From: Pseudogracilibacillus sp037072025
GTDB taxonomy: Bacteria > Bacillota > Bacilli > Bacillales > Amphibacillaceae
Assembly (NCBI RefSeq): GCF_037072025.1
Contig: NZ_JAXHDD010000001.1
Location: 288,868-352,867 of the forward strand
DNA length: 64,000 nucleotides
Direction of reading: 5' to 3'
A program made the position numbers and the translations under genes. Below are positions 1-9,497 of this stretch, one piece after another. The notes below the pieces were generated by a model. That model saw only the letters and a list, made by a program, of their open reading frames with translations. It had not been told where the DNA came from and made no database searches. Position 1 is the stretch's first letter. Each line of letters starts with the position of its first letter.

Positions 1-54
1 TACAGCGGTCTCGTTAATTGTTATAGAAGAAGGCGTAACTTCTCCATCAGTCAT
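1..54 (-). CDS. ctaB: Start of a probable heme O synthase (partial)
   Basis: An ATG at 54 on the minus strand is preceded by a GGGAGG ribosome-binding site, and the frame stays open to the window edge (18 residues seen). Divergent placement next to ctaA is the arrangement of ctaB (protoheme IX farnesyltransferase) in Bacillus. The visible residues are only the variable N-terminus, before any catalytic motif, so the identity is inferred from position. Confidence 0.55.
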   Translation of the reverse strand, partial: MTDGEVTPSSITINETAV

Positions 55-467
55 TTCTTGATAGCCTCCCTTCCCAATTGAAAATGAAAGAATATAAAAA
101 GATAGTTATCTCCATATACTTTTCACTATACTTGCTTCCCCTATTTGACATATAATGAATTCATTGCAGAGTATCTCATTGTACACTTTCATCATTATAG
201 ATATAAAGAAAATTATATCAAGAAAAAAATCACGTACAAATCGATACTACATAATAACTTCTATCATTAGTTTTAGCAAATTTCATTTCATATTGCAAGG
301 AATTCTAATGATCTGGTGCTAAAAACCACATTTTTAAATGAAAGTTTTACAAATTTGTGACAAGTATGTGTCATTCTAAAAAACACTGTTTAAATTAATT
401 GATTTATTTATTGCACTACAGCTATGATTGATAACGTAGAGTTATTTATATTATTTATTATTTGGTA

Positions 468-497
468 TTGACTATAAAATAATTCGTTACATAACTA
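468..497 (+). promoter_or_regulatory. Possible sigma-A promoter of ctaA
   Basis: A TTGACT box at 468-473 is followed 18 bp later by TAACTA, about 35 bp before the ctaA start. The -10 is a poor match, so this is tentative. The rest of 55-530 is AT-rich with no gene visible. Regulation by ResD is known for Bacillus ctaA but cannot be read here. Confidence 0.3.
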
Positions 498-530
498 TAC
501 CATTATACACAACAAAGTGAGGCTTATTTT

Positions 531-1499
531 ATGATTAGATTAATTAAATGGCTATCGGTAGTATCTACGATCGGTATGATATTTATTTTATTAGGTGGTG
601 CCTTAGTTACAAAAACAGAATCAGGAATGGGATGTGGTAGTAGTTGGCCACTATGTAATGGACAACTTTTTCCTTCTGAACTTACTCCTGAATTAATCAT
701 TGAATATAGCCACCGGTTAGTTTCTACAATTATAGGAGTGACAGTTCTTTTACTGGCAGTTTTATCTTGGTTAGTAATTGGACATATAAGGGAAGTTAAG
801 TTTTTAGCATTTTTATCTCTATTCTTTCTTGTTTTGCAAGGACTTATTGGAGCGGCAGCAGTTATGTGGGGGCAATCTGATTTTGTTCTCGCTATTCATT
901 TTGGCATATCGTTAATATCGTTTGCATCTGTTTTCTTATTAATGCTGTTAGTATTTGAAATTGATAAAAAGCTTGATGCGAATACACTCTTTATCAAAAA
1001 AAATCACCGAATTGAAATTTATTTATTGTCCATTTTTACTATCATTGTTGTCTATACAGGTGCCTTAGTAAGACATGTGAATGCAAATCTTGTTTGTGGT
1101 AGTTGGCCATTCTGTAATAACAGTCATCCGTTTGCCTTCTGGGATTACAACTTTCACCAATGGGTTCAAATGGGGCATCGTCTTTTAGCAGGTATTTTGT
1201 TCATCTGGACGATTCGTTTCTTCATTAAAGTATATAAAAATTATCGGACTAACCGCATTATGTATTGGGGATGGAGCATCACGCTTGCTCTTATTACTTT
1301 ACAAGTCATATTAGGAGCACTTATCATATTTACTCAGTTAAATTTATGGGTAGCATTACTACACGCTTTATTTATTACTTGTTACTTTGGAAACTTGAGT
1401 TATTTCCTTCTACTCTCTTATCGAAGTGTACAGCAAGAAAGTAATATTCCAGTAAAAAATAAAGTTTCTTATAGTATAGAAGCTAAAAATGAGATTTAG
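531..1499 (+). CDS. ctaA: Heme A synthase CtaA
   Basis: Integral membrane enzyme that oxidises the heme O methyl group to give heme A for aa3-type terminal oxidases. At 322 aa it is close to the family's usual length, and hydrophobic segments consistent with eight helices run through it. The Bacillus-type cysteine pairs are visible (C35/C42 in CGSSWPLC, and a second pair in CGSWPFC near 190), as are the EYSHR motif (E58, H61) and later heme-ligand histidines in IHFG, QMGHR and LLHAL. ATG with a GTGAGG site. It runs divergently from the probable ctaB. The stop codon lies in the stem of a shared terminator. Confidence 0.96.
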   Translation: MIRLIKWLSVVSTIGMIFILLGGALVTKTESGMGCGSSWPLCNGQLFPSELTPELIIEYSHRLVSTIIGVTVLLLAVLSWLVIGHIREVKFLAFLSLFFLVLQGLIGAAAVMWGQSDFVLAIHFGISLISFASVFLLMLLVFEIDKKLDANTLFIKKNHRIEIYLLSIFTIIVVYTGALVRHVNANLVCGSWPFCNNSHPFAFWDYNFHQWVQMGHRLLAGILFIWTIRFFIKVYKNYRTNRIMYWGWSITLALITLQVILGALIIFTQLNLWVALLHALFITCYFGNLSYFLLLSYRSVQQESNIPVKNKVSYSIEAKNEI

Positions 1500-1526
1500 T
1501 GAATCACTCCTAAATCTCATTTTTTA
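1489..1526. terminator. Bidirectional terminator between ctaA and the pseudouridine synthase
   Basis: An 11-bp perfect stem (ATGAGATTTAG / CTAAATCTCAT) is flanked by A and T runs on both sides, so it can serve both convergent genes. It contains the stop codon of ctaA and that of the convergent gene. Confidence 0.85.
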
Positions 1527-2205
1527 TTATATGCTTATTCCAAATATTCCAAGGAAATTTCTTAGGCGGATTTGACTGTACCGTTATTCTCTCCTTTTTT
1601 ACAGGATGTATAAAAGATAATTCATATGCCCATAATGCAATCTGCTGACCTACGTTATTGATTCGCTTACCATATAGTTGATCCCCAAACAACGGATTTC
1701 CTATCGCACTTAATTGAACTCTTATTTGATGAGATCTTCCGGTCACTAATCTAACTTCAATTAAGGACAGTTTATCTTTTTGTCCTAATACTCGATAATG
1801 TAAAAGTGCTTTTTTTGCATTTTCAGCGTTGGGATGTACTACTAATACTTCATTTTTCCTCCTATCTTTTTGTAAGTAATGTTCTAAAGTACCATTCCTG
1901 CTAGCTACTTTTCCACGAACAATCGCTAAATATTTCCTTTCCAGTTCTCGCTTTCTTAAAATGTCGGCCATTCTAGAAGCTGCTTTAGATGTTTTAGCTA
2001 ATATAATTGCACCACCAACAGGTCTGTCTAACCGATGCACGAGACTTAAATAGACATTGCCAGGCTTATTATATCTCATTTTTAAATCTTGTTTTAAAAT
2101 CGTTAATAAATCTTGATCCTTTGATCGATCTTCTTGTACAGGTACATTTATCGGCTTTTCCACGATTAATAAATGATTATCTTCATATAAAATAGGTATT
2201 TCCAT
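1510..2205 (-). CDS. RluA-family pseudouridine synthase
   Basis: Predicted to isomerise uridine in rRNA or tRNA. The 231-aa protein contains the RluA/RluD catalytic signature HRLDRPVGG (usual form HRLDRxTSG), with the catalytic aspartate about residue 63, followed by the LAKTSKAASRM segment and a C-terminal GRSHQIRVQLS motif. An upstream in-frame ATG at 2295 would add 30 residues from IS-relic sequence. The start at 2205 is chosen because AAGGAG lies just before it and family alignment begins at MEIPILYEDNHLLIVEKP. No S4 domain is seen, so it is a short RluA-type enzyme. The target base cannot be told from sequence. Confidence 0.88.
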   Translation of the reverse strand: MEIPILYEDNHLLIVEKPINVPVQEDRSKDQDLLTILKQDLKMRYNKPGNVYLSLVHRLDRPVGGAIILAKTSKAASRMADILRKRELERKYLAIVRGKVASRNGTLEHYLQKDRRKNEVLVVHPNAENAKKALLHYRVLGQKDKLSLIEVRLVTGRSHQIRVQLSAIGNPLFGDQLYGKRINNVGQQIALWAYELSFIHPVKKERITVQSNPPKKFPWNIWNKHIIKNEI

Positions 2206-2218
2206 AAATAAAACTCCT

Positions 2219-2347
2219 TTTGAACCTCTCGCAACTAAAGTCACGAGTTTCTTGGGAAAAGAGCATACTTGATTGATAGTGGCTTCACACTTCAAACAGC
2301 GGTTTCTCTTATTTACCTAGCTATCCCGTAGTCCCTACAGTTCTTTT
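2219..2347 (-). mobile_element. IS200/IS605-type right end with omega-RNA-like scaffold (relic)
   Basis: Directly after the stop of the tnpB relic lies a hairpin-rich stretch: GTAGGGACTACGGG, then paired segments ending in a GAGAGGTTCA terminus at about 2219. Established knowledge: IS200/IS605 TnpB genes carry their guide RNA scaffold over the gene's 3' end and right end. The end abuts the ribosome-binding site of the pseudouridine synthase gene, so it marks the probable insertion boundary. Confidence 0.6.
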
Positions 2348-2760
2348 TTAAGTGTAAGCTGATGCATGTAATCTTAGACCTTCGGTTAGAATGTTTTTAC
2401 TTGCATTCATGTCACGGTCATGATGAGTACGACAAACAGGACACGTCCACTCCCTGATCTCGAGTGATTTTTTTTCTATCTTTATGCCCGCATTCAGAAC
2501 AAATCTAACTCGAAGGAAATCCCCTATCTACCTCGATGATTTTACGACTATACCAAAGGTCAATGCCAATCACAGAATTCATTTTTGGCAGTTCATAGAT
2601 TACCTCTTCGTATAAAATCGATACAAAGAATTTACCGCTCGCATTTTTTCAGCCATGCTTCAATCGAATCTCGATTCACCCTACGATTGAAATCACGGGT
2701 ATTCTCGGCTACTTGGTAATACATTTCATGGATAAAGAGAATTATGGTCGGACATAACAA
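2348..2760 (-). pseudogene. tnpB: tnpB (IS200/IS605 RNA-guided nuclease) relic
   Basis: The C-terminal zinc ribbon is clear: CSECGHKDRKK, then SLEIREWTCPVC, then HHDRDMNASKNILTEG and a stop at 2348. Upstream pieces FFVSILYEE and VIGIDL represent the first RuvC aspartate region. Damage seen: an in-frame TAG just before the ribbon (FPSS*ICSECG), one extra A in a poly-A run that shifts the frame before SLEIREW, and loss of the whole segment between VIGIDL and WYSRKIIEVDR, which normally holds the RuvC core. The gene is therefore dead. An N-terminal piece may extend to about 2760. No tnpA was found. Confidence 0.85.
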
Positions 2761-2888
2761 ACAGTACAATTTAAAGACGAATGATTACAAGATCGACTGT
2801 ACAAATAATGTTATTCTAACAATAGGATGCAAGATACGTAGGAAGGAAATTGTTGAGTAGTGAAAATTTGTAAATTAGTAACAGCTTC

Positions 2889-3024
2889 GTTGATTTCCGC
2901 CTCCGGGCAGTTCGCGCATCCTTAGGCACGGCTTCAGCCCTCCTCGGAAGAAAACCGCTTCCTGCGGGGTCTTTAGACACGTGCTTTTCCCGCAGGAGTC
3001 GACTGCCCTCCGGCTCCAATCAAC
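2889..3024. repeat. GC-rich imperfect palindromic repeat, copy 1
   Basis: About 136 bp, much more GC-rich than its surroundings, with terminal inverted repeats (GTTGATTTCCGCCTCCGGG and the matching CCCTCCGGCTCCAATCAAC). Internal arms pair too. It resembles the palindromic intergenic repeats common in Bacillaceae that carry GCAGGAGCGAAGCGACGAG-like cores. Open frames through it are incidental. The stretch 2761-2888 shows nothing else. Confidence 0.65.
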
Positions 3025-3080
3025 CATTATAATAGTAGTATCAAACGGTGCAGAGTTGTTACTATGCACATCACAGCGAA

Positions 3081-3188
3081 GGAAATACACGGAGACTCCT
3101 ACGGGAGGAAAGGCCTCGGTGAGACTACGCAGGAGCGAAGCGACGAGTAGGCTCATCAGCCGCCCGTGGAAAGCGGAGTGTATTTCCG
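3081..3188. repeat. GC-rich imperfect palindromic repeat, copy 2
   Basis: About 108 bp bounded by GGAAATACAC and GTGTATTTCC, with the core GCAGGAGCGAAGCGACGAG. It lies next to copy 1, and looser inverted arms (GTATCAAAC near 3037, GTTTGATAT near 3213) enclose it. Same class of element as copy 1, with a different terminal sequence. Confidence 0.65.
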
Positions 3189-3287
3189 TAGCGGTATTTA
3201 CATCGCAACTTTGTTTGATATTTACAAAGAAAATACTCAAGTTACTGCACAGTTTATGGATAAAGTTTACAAATGCAGTTAAAAGAT

Positions 3288-3342
3288 AAATCCGAACTAA
3301 TACAAATTTCACTTGGAAAATTTTGTATTAAAGCTCGGATTT
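3288..3342 (-). terminator. Terminator of pyc
   Basis: Inverted repeat AAATCCGAACTAATACAAA / TTTTGTATTAAAGCTCGGATTT with a short loop, 43 bp past the pyc stop on the minus strand. The T-run is weak, so efficiency is uncertain. Confidence 0.55.
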
Positions 3343-3384
3343 CACAATGTTTAAAAATTTTGTTAAAGTCTCATTTTAACTATT

Positions 3385-6300
3385 TTATTCAAACTCAATT
3401 AGTAAATCATTTACTGAAATTGCTGCACCATCATTTACGTTAATTCGTTTTATTACTCCTTTAAACGGAGCCTGAATAGTCGTTTCCATTTTCATCGCTT
3501 CTGTAATTAGTAAATAATCACCTTTTTCTACTTTATCTCCTTCAGTGCAGAGAATTTTTACAACAGTACCTGGCATTGTTGCACCAATTTCTTTCGGATT
3601 CTCCTTATTCGCTTTTGGTAATTCAACTACTTGCGAGGTAATACTTTTATCCTTAATTATAATTTCACGAGATTGACCATTTAACTCAAAATACATCACA
3701 CGAGTACCATCAGAACGGGGTTCCGAGATCGAAACAAGTTTGATGAATAAAGTTTTCCCTTGTTCTATTTCTACTTCGATTTGTTCACCAAGACGCATGC
3801 CGTAAAAATATGTTGGCGTATCTAATACAGACACATCTGCATATGTGGTCGTAAAGTTATGGTAGCTCATAAATACGTCTGGATAAAGTGCATAAGCAAC
3901 CACATCGAAACTTGTTACCTCTCTGCCAAGTTTATTATATAGTTCTTTTCGTAGTTTATCAAAATCTACTGGCTCCAGTAGCTGCCCTGGTCTGACTTCA
4001 ATTTTTTCTCTTCCTTTTAAAATAATTTGTTGTAATTTGTCAGGGAAGCCACCATACGGTTGTCCAATATCCCCTTGGAAAAATTCGATAACGGATGCAG
4101 GGAAGTCCATAAATTCTCCACGCTCATATATATCTTCCACCGTTAAATTGTTTTGCACCATAAATAGCGCCATATCTCCAACAATTTTAGATGATGGAGT
4201 TACCTTTACGATATCACCGAATATATCGTTTACCGTTCGGAACATTTTCTTTACTTCATCCCAGCGCTCCTCTAAGCCAACAGCTTTTGCTTGTTGCTGT
4301 AAATTACTGTACTGACCGCCAGGCATTTCGTGAAAATACACTTCTGTATGAGGATATTTCATTCCACTTTCAAAATCTTGATAGTATTCACGAATTCCCT
4401 CCCAATACGTTGAGAGCTCTTCATAATGATCAATATTTACTTCTGGCTGGAGTTTTGTTCCTTCAAGCGCATGATATAAAGACTGAGCGCTAGGCTGTGA
4501 AGTAGAACCAGACATAGATCCGGCTGCTACATCAACTACATCGACTCCTGCTTCAATAGCACGTGAATACATATAAATACCATTTCCACTTGTATCATGT
4601 GTGTGTAAATGAATCGGAATATCTAAAGAATTTTTCAGTTCAGTTACTAATTGATATGCTGCTTCTGGTTTTAGTAAACCGGCCATATCCTTTATTCCTA
4701 AGATATGCGCTCCAGAAGCTTCCAAATCTTTTGCTAGGTTAGTATAATAAGTTAAATCATACTTACCGCGACCTTTATCGAGTATATTTCCTGTATAACA
4801 AATAGATGCTTCTGCAATTTTTCCACTATTTCTAACCGCTTCGATTGCCGGTTTAATTCCTTCTAGCCAGTTTAGACTATCGAAAATTCGGAAAACATCG
4901 ATTCCCGCCTTTGCGCTTTCCTCCACAAATGAAAATATTACATTATCCGGATAGTTTTTATATCCAACTGCATTACTTGCTCGTAATAACATTTGGAATA
5001 AAATACTTGGCATTTTTTCTCTTAAATTTAATAGTCTTGTCCATGGATCTTCTCTTAAGAAACGATAGGCAACATCAAATGTCGCTCCACCCCACATTTC
5101 AACAGAGAATAATTCAGGTAATAGTCGGGCAGTTGGCTCGGCGATATTCTCCAAATCTTTTGTTCTTACTCTAGTCGCTAAAATTGATTGATGTGCATCT
5201 CTAAAAGTTGTATCCGTTAGCAATACTTTTTCTTGATCTTTTAACCAGTTTGCAATATATTCTGGACCATGTTCATCTAATAATTGTTTTGTTCCTGTTG
5301 GTATTTCTTCTAGATGGTTAACATGTGGAATATGTACGGAAGAAAAAATCGGCTTTTGTTTTTTGGGAACACCATCAACACCATTGATCGTCATTTCACC
5401 GATGTACGTTAATAATTTCGTTCCGCGGTCTTTTCGCTTTGGAAACACGAAAAGTTCTGGCGTGTCATCAATAAAGTTAGTATCATTTTTTCCTGTAACA
5501 AATTTTTCATGCAAAATAACATTTTTTAAAAATGGTATATTCGTTTTAATACCTCGAATACGAAATTCTTTTAAGTTTCTCACCATTTTTTGAGCAGCCT
5601 GTTCAAATGTTAATGCCCAAGTAGAAACTTTTACTAACAAGGAATCATAGTAAGGAGAAATTTCGGCTCCTTGATATCCATTACCTGCATCTAATCTAAC
5701 TCCAAACCCACCACCTGATCGATAGACCATTATTCGACCTGTATCAGGCATAAAGTCATTTAATGGATCTTCTGTTGTTACACGGGATTGAATCGCATAT
5801 CCGATTGTCTGAATATCCTGCTGTTTTGGTATTCCCACCACTTGATCATGAAGTGTACGTCCTTCTGCGATCTTTATTTGCGATTGGACAATATCAACAC
5901 CAGTTATCATCTCTGTTATCGTATGTTCCACTTGGACACGTGGATTTACTTCGATAAAGTAAAATTCATCACCAGTAACTAAAAACTCAACCGTTCCAGC
6001 ATTGATATAGCCAACATTTCTAGCTAATTGTACGGCAGCATCACAAATCCGGTCTCTTAATTCTGCGGACAATGATATACTTGGGGCAACCTCGACAACT
6101 TTTTGATGTCTTCTTTGTACGGAACAGTCTCTTTCGTATAAATGAACAATATTACCTTGTTCATCTCCTAGAACTTGTACTTCAATATGTTTTGGTTTTT
6201 CAATAAATTTTTCAACGTAAATTTCATCATTCCCAAACGCAGATTTTGCTTCAGAACGTGCACGGTCATAAGCTTCTGTTAACTCGCCTTTATGATGAAC

Positions 6301-6828
6301 AATTCGCATTCCACGTCCTCCCCCACCAAGAGAGGCTTTAATTATAATAGGATAACCGGCTTCTTCTGCAAACTTTTCTACTTCAGAAATCGATGATACC
6401 GGACCTTCTGAACCCGGGATGATCGGAAGTCCAGCATTTATAGCTTGTGTTTTCGCTTTCACTTTATCCCCGAACATATCTAAATGTTCGCTTGTAGGAC
6501 CAATAAAAATAATTCCTTCTTCTTCACATCGTCTTGCAAAATGAATATTCTCCGCTAAAAACCCATAACCCGGATGGATAGCGTCCACCCCAACATTTTT
6601 CGCTAGTTCAATAATCCCTTCAATATCTAAATAAGCTTCAATCGGACTTTTATCTTCACCGATTAAATATGATTCATCTGCTTTATAGCGATGTAGTGCA
6701 CTTGAATCTTCTTTGGAATAAATAGCAACTGTACGTATATTAAGCTCAGTACAAGCTCTAAAAATTCGAATTGCAATTTCTCCCCTATTTGCTGCTAAAA
6801 CTTTGTTAATTTTTCTTAAATTGGCCAT
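3385..6828 (-). CDS. pyc: Pyruvate carboxylase
   Basis: Cytoplasmic, biotin-dependent anaplerotic enzyme: pyruvate + bicarbonate + ATP gives oxaloacetate. At 1147 aa it is the full single-chain form. Order: biotin carboxylase (about 1-460, with the ATP-grasp glycine loop GGGGRGMR), carboxyltransferase TIM barrel starting at LLTDTTFRDAHQS (about 540-810), PC-specific domain, and a biotinyl domain with EAMKMET, biotinylated on K1113. ATG with AGGAGAGG. Its first 13 bp overlap the end of ftsW, so the two are translationally coupled and co-transcribed, as in B. subtilis. In B. subtilis this enzyme is controlled by DarB, whose homologue is also in this window. Confidence 0.98.
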   Translation of the reverse strand: MANLRKINKVLAANRGEIAIRIFRACTELNIRTVAIYSKEDSSALHRYKADESYLIGEDKSPIEAYLDIEGIIELAKNVGVDAIHPGYGFLAENIHFARRCEEEGIIFIGPTSEHLDMFGDKVKAKTQAINAGLPIIPGSEGPVSSISEVEKFAEEAGYPIIIKASLGGGGRGMRIVHHKGELTEAYDRARSEAKSAFGNDEIYVEKFIEKPKHIEVQVLGDEQGNIVHLYERDCSVQRRHQKVVEVAPSISLSAELRDRICDAAVQLARNVGYINAGTVEFLVTGDEFYFIEVNPRVQVEHTITEMITGVDIVQSQIKIAEGRTLHDQVVGIPKQQDIQTIGYAIQSRVTTEDPLNDFMPDTGRIMVYRSGGGFGVRLDAGNGYQGAEISPYYDSLLVKVSTWALTFEQAAQKMVRNLKEFRIRGIKTNIPFLKNVILHEKFVTGKNDTNFIDDTPELFVFPKRKDRGTKLLTYIGEMTINGVDGVPKKQKPIFSSVHIPHVNHLEEIPTGTKQLLDEHGPEYIANWLKDQEKVLLTDTTFRDAHQSILATRVRTKDLENIAEPTARLLPELFSVEMWGGATFDVAYRFLREDPWTRLLNLREKMPSILFQMLLRASNAVGYKNYPDNVIFSFVEESAKAGIDVFRIFDSLNWLEGIKPAIEAVRNSGKIAEASICYTGNILDKGRGKYDLTYYTNLAKDLEASGAHILGIKDMAGLLKPEAAYQLVTELKNSLDIPIHLHTHDTSGNGIYMYSRAIEAGVDVVDVAAGSMSGSTSQPSAQSLYHALEGTKLQPEVNIDHYEELSTYWEGIREYYQDFESGMKYPHTEVYFHEMPGGQYSNLQQQAKAVGLEERWDEVKKMFRTVNDIFGDIVKVTPSSKIVGDMALFMVQNNLTVEDIYERGEFMDFPASVIEFFQGDIGQPYGGFPDKLQQIILKGREKIEVRPGQLLEPVDFDKLRKELYNKLGREVTSFDVVAYALYPDVFMSYHNFTTTYADVSVLDTPTYFYGMRLGEQIEVEIEQGKTLFIKLVSISEPRSDGTRVMYFELNGQSREIIIKDKSITSQVVELPKANKENPKEIGATMPGTVVKILCTEGDKVEKGDYLLITEAMKMETTIQAPFKGVIKRINVNDGAAISVNDLLIEFE

Positions 6829-7994
6829 GTACTTCCTCTCCTATGTTTATACGTATTTATTTCCTCTGTTTCAATTACTTTTGGTTCCTGTTCTTTTAAA
6901 TGAACAGATCTTGCTATATTATTTAAGATCCCCATTGAGATCATTAAAACGAGTAACGAAGAGCCACCATAACTAATAAACGGTAACGTAACACCTGTAA
7001 TAGGTAATATTCCACTGATTGCACCTAGATTGACGATCGCTTGAATACCAACCATAGATGAAATACCAATTGCCATTAAAGAACCAAAGCTATCGGTACA
7101 TTTTTTAGCAATAAATAGCCCTCTTAGTGTAAGTACGGTGAATAATCCAATGACAATGACAATTCCAAAAACACCTAATTCTTCTGCGATTACTGCCATA
7201 ATAAAGTCTGTATGTGCTCCCCATAGATATCCTAGTTTTTGAATACTTTGTCCTAACCCTTCACCGCTAAGACCTCCATTGCCTATAGCTAGATAAGACT
7301 GAATTAGGTGATACCCTTCAGTTTCGGGATTTAAAAAAGGTTGATACGCTCCAGTTATCCGAGATATTCTTGTTTCAGTAATCATTTTCGGTAAAGCTAT
7401 AATAATACCGACTATGCTAATCGCTAGTAATAACGCAATATGCTTCAATCGTATACCTGCACTAATGATAACAATACTAGCAATTAGTAATATTATAGAA
7501 GCAGTTCCAATATCCGGTTGTATCACAATTAAACCAATCATTAAAAAAGTAAGTAACAACGGTGGAAAAACACCTTGCATAAAATCTTTTATATACATTT
7601 GTTTTTTCGAATAAACAGATGCTAAATAAACAATTAATGCCAATTTAACAAATTCAGATGGTTGAATATTAAACCCTAATATTTCAATAGATCTTGTCGC
7701 ATTATTAATTGTTTCCCCAAATAAAAGTACACAAATTAATAAGATCCCACTAAAAATAATTATTAACTTTGTAAGCTTCTGATAATATTTGTAAGGAAAA
7801 AAACAACAAATAACAAATCCGATTAATGCAATGATGAACCATTGAATTTGCTTATAAAAATAATATGTACTTTCTAATCCTTCAACAACTGCCGAGACCA
7901 TACTTGCACTGTAAATCATCATAATACCGAAACCGGCTAGAAGTAGTGGAACTATGATTAACGTAAAGTCATAGCCTTTTAGTTTCTCTTTCAC
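6816..7994 (-). CDS. ftsW: FtsW, SEDS-family septal peptidoglycan polymerase
   Basis: Polytopic membrane glycosyltransferase that polymerises lipid II at the division septum with a class B PBP. At 392 aa, with about ten hydrophobic segments. SEDS signatures seen: WGAHTDFIMAVIAEELG and the C-terminal GILPITGVTLPFISYGG. The start is GTG at 7994 (GAGGTG seven bases upstream); an ATG four bases upstream is in another frame and stops at once. It lies between ylaN and pyc, and its end overlaps pyc, as in the B. subtilis ylaN-ftsW-pycA cluster. SpoVE and RodA are paralogues, but the context favours FtsW. Confidence 0.95.
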   Translation of the reverse strand: MKEKLKGYDFTLIIVPLLLAGFGIMMIYSASMVSAVVEGLESTYYFYKQIQWFIIALIGFVICCFFPYKYYQKLTKLIIIFSGILLICVLLFGETINNATRSIEILGFNIQPSEFVKLALIVYLASVYSKKQMYIKDFMQGVFPPLLLTFLMIGLIVIQPDIGTASIILLIASIVIISAGIRLKHIALLLAISIVGIIIALPKMITETRISRITGAYQPFLNPETEGYHLIQSYLAIGNGGLSGEGLGQSIQKLGYLWGAHTDFIMAVIAEELGVFGIVIVIGLFTVLTLRGLFIAKKCTDSFGSLMAIGISSMVGIQAIVNLGAISGILPITGVTLPFISYGGSSLLVLMISMGILNNIARSVHLKEQEPKVIETEEINTYKHRRGSTWPI

Positions 7995-8181
7995 TCATAA
8001 CACCTCATGCATTTAAGACTGCTTGTACATCTTGTACATATTAAATTATATGGTAAGTTCTTAATAATTGCTAGAGCATTATATATTTTAAGTAATAACG
8101 TTACATGAAAATTAGATTAATTCAAAGGGTTTTTGGTTTTTTTCACAATTTGTTCACATTTTAATGGGAAATAGATTATTT

Positions 8182-8346
8182 ATAGTGCGTGTTCAAAAGG
8201 AGGATGAAAAGGACCGAGCAGTTCGAGGTGGCGTAGCTCTCGGCAACGGAACGTATGTTAGTTAAATGCGTGAGTAGCGGAAAAGCAAGCCAACAAAGAA
8301 ATGCGATGTGTCATTTTCACCGAACTTTTTGAACATCCTCTTATAG
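8182..8346 (+). repeat. MITE-like element, copy A
   Basis: About 165 bp, from GTGCGTGTTCAAAAGGAGGA to TTTTTGAACATCCTC, with terminal inverted repeats centred on GTTCAAAA. TATA occurs at both flanks, suggesting a short target duplication. It is one of six full copies (some carrying insertions) and one fragment in this window. It sits upstream of ftsW, downstream of the ylaN terminator. Confidence 0.8.
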
Positions 8347-8370
8347 AGTAAAAAAAGGGGATTTTACATA

Positions 8371-8406
8371 AAAAAACTTTGCCAATTAAAAAGAGCAAAG
8401 TTTTAA
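8371..8406 (-). terminator. Terminator after ylaN
   Basis: Stem AAAACTTTGC / GCAAAGTTTT followed on the minus strand by a run of T residues, 11 bp past the ylaN stop. ftsW beyond it must be reached by read-through or by its own promoter. Confidence 0.75.
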
Positions 8407-8416
8407 TAAGTAATTA

Positions 8417-8710
8417 TTATTTATTAAACTCGATTGTATTTTTCGCAGATTCGTGGAGTATATTTAATTTCCGTTCCAAGTTATCAAGCAGTTGACGACC
8501 CTCATCTTCCGTAATTAAGGCTAAACGTACGGCAAAGTCTATTTCTCGTGACAGACCAAACATTTGTGTATCGAGAACTTCTTCATATAACGGACATTGT
8601 GGGGTCATTAAGTTATCTATTTGAACTTCGATAAGTCTTAGAATTTTATCGGCATCAGCTTTTAAAAGCGCATACGCCTTTTCACGCTGATCCATCGTTA
8701 TTTGAGGCAT
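8417..8710 (-). CDS. ylaN: YlaN family protein
   Basis: Small helical cytosolic protein of 97 aa. The conserved YlaN core is intact (QCPLYEEVLDTQMFGLSREI followed by DFAVRLALI). In B. subtilis, YlaN matters under iron limitation and acts on the Fur repressor. The start at 8710 has a GGGAGGGAAGA-type site upstream. It heads the ylaN-ftsW-pyc order, although a terminator and a MITE separate it from ftsW. Confidence 0.93.
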   Translation of the reverse strand: MPQITMDQREKAYALLKADADKILRLIEVQIDNLMTPQCPLYEEVLDTQMFGLSREIDFAVRLALITEDEGRQLLDNLERKLNILHESAKNTIEFNK

Positions 8711-8964
8711 TTATGTCTTCCCTCCGTATCACATTTTGACATGTAAATCTATAAATGTGGACATTACTCTCTAAAATAATAGTATCGTTATATGCGGCAA
8801 AATGCAAATAGTAAAACAAGTTTTTTATCCTTAATATATTATGGTTTAGTCTGAAAGATTATTTCAAGTATTTTTTGAATATCATTTTTTAATAGCTCCT
8901 TATTAGTGAAAAACCATGTTTATTTTGTTATTCTAAAGAAAGACATTACAAAAGAGGTGTAATT

Positions 8965-9453
8965 ATGATAGTACAAATTAAGGGAAATGTTCAGTTTCCA
9001 ATTACATTAGACCCAACTGTTTGGATTTTTGATGATCGAAAAATTATTTTAGAAGAAGCTTTCCAGGAACGAACTGAAACAGAGGAAGAAGATAAACTAA
9101 AAAAAGCTTCTGAATTATTTAATCAAGAAATATATTCGCAAACAAAAATCAAACCACCAGTAAATAAAAGTATTAATCGATACGAGAAAGAAAAAGCTTT
9201 AACAAATTCGTACGTAATGCCGATTAAAGATTTTATAAAAACAACCGAAATCAATGATGGAGCTGAGCGAGTAATTTTAAACACGAATGAAGATGATGTC
9301 ATAATAGACGTTGAACAGCTTAAATCAGCATATTTCGTTTTCGCAATCGAAGGGAAACCTTTAAAAGAAGATGGACCTGTACACTTAATCTTTGCTGATG
9401 GCTCTAACAAAGATAACCCTATTAAAGGGATCCATCAAATTATTGTCGAATAA
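8965..9453 (+). CDS. YlaL-like conserved protein
   Basis: A 162-aa acidic, probably cytosolic protein without signal peptide or membrane segment. It starts MIVQIKGNVQFPITLDPTVW after AAGAGGTG. Position beside ylaN and resemblance to the N-terminus I recall for YlaL suggest that family, which has no established function. The central third is charged and probably flexible. A strong terminator follows at 9498. Confidence 0.6.
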   Translation: MIVQIKGNVQFPITLDPTVWIFDDRKIILEEAFQERTETEEEDKLKKASELFNQEIYSQTKIKPPVNKSINRYEKEKALTNSYVMPIKDFIKTTEINDGAERVILNTNEDDVIIDVEQLKSAYFVFAIEGKPLKEDGPVHLIFADGSNKDNPIKGIHQIIVE

Positions 9454-9497
9454 CTTTATTTTATAAAGACTGAGACAAAAGTGTTTTAGTTAATTTG

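Noticed and set aside
2816..3312. Frames of 67-145 codons in the GC-rich palindromes
   Set aside because: They overlap on both strands, follow the repeat and not any domain, and lack start signals.
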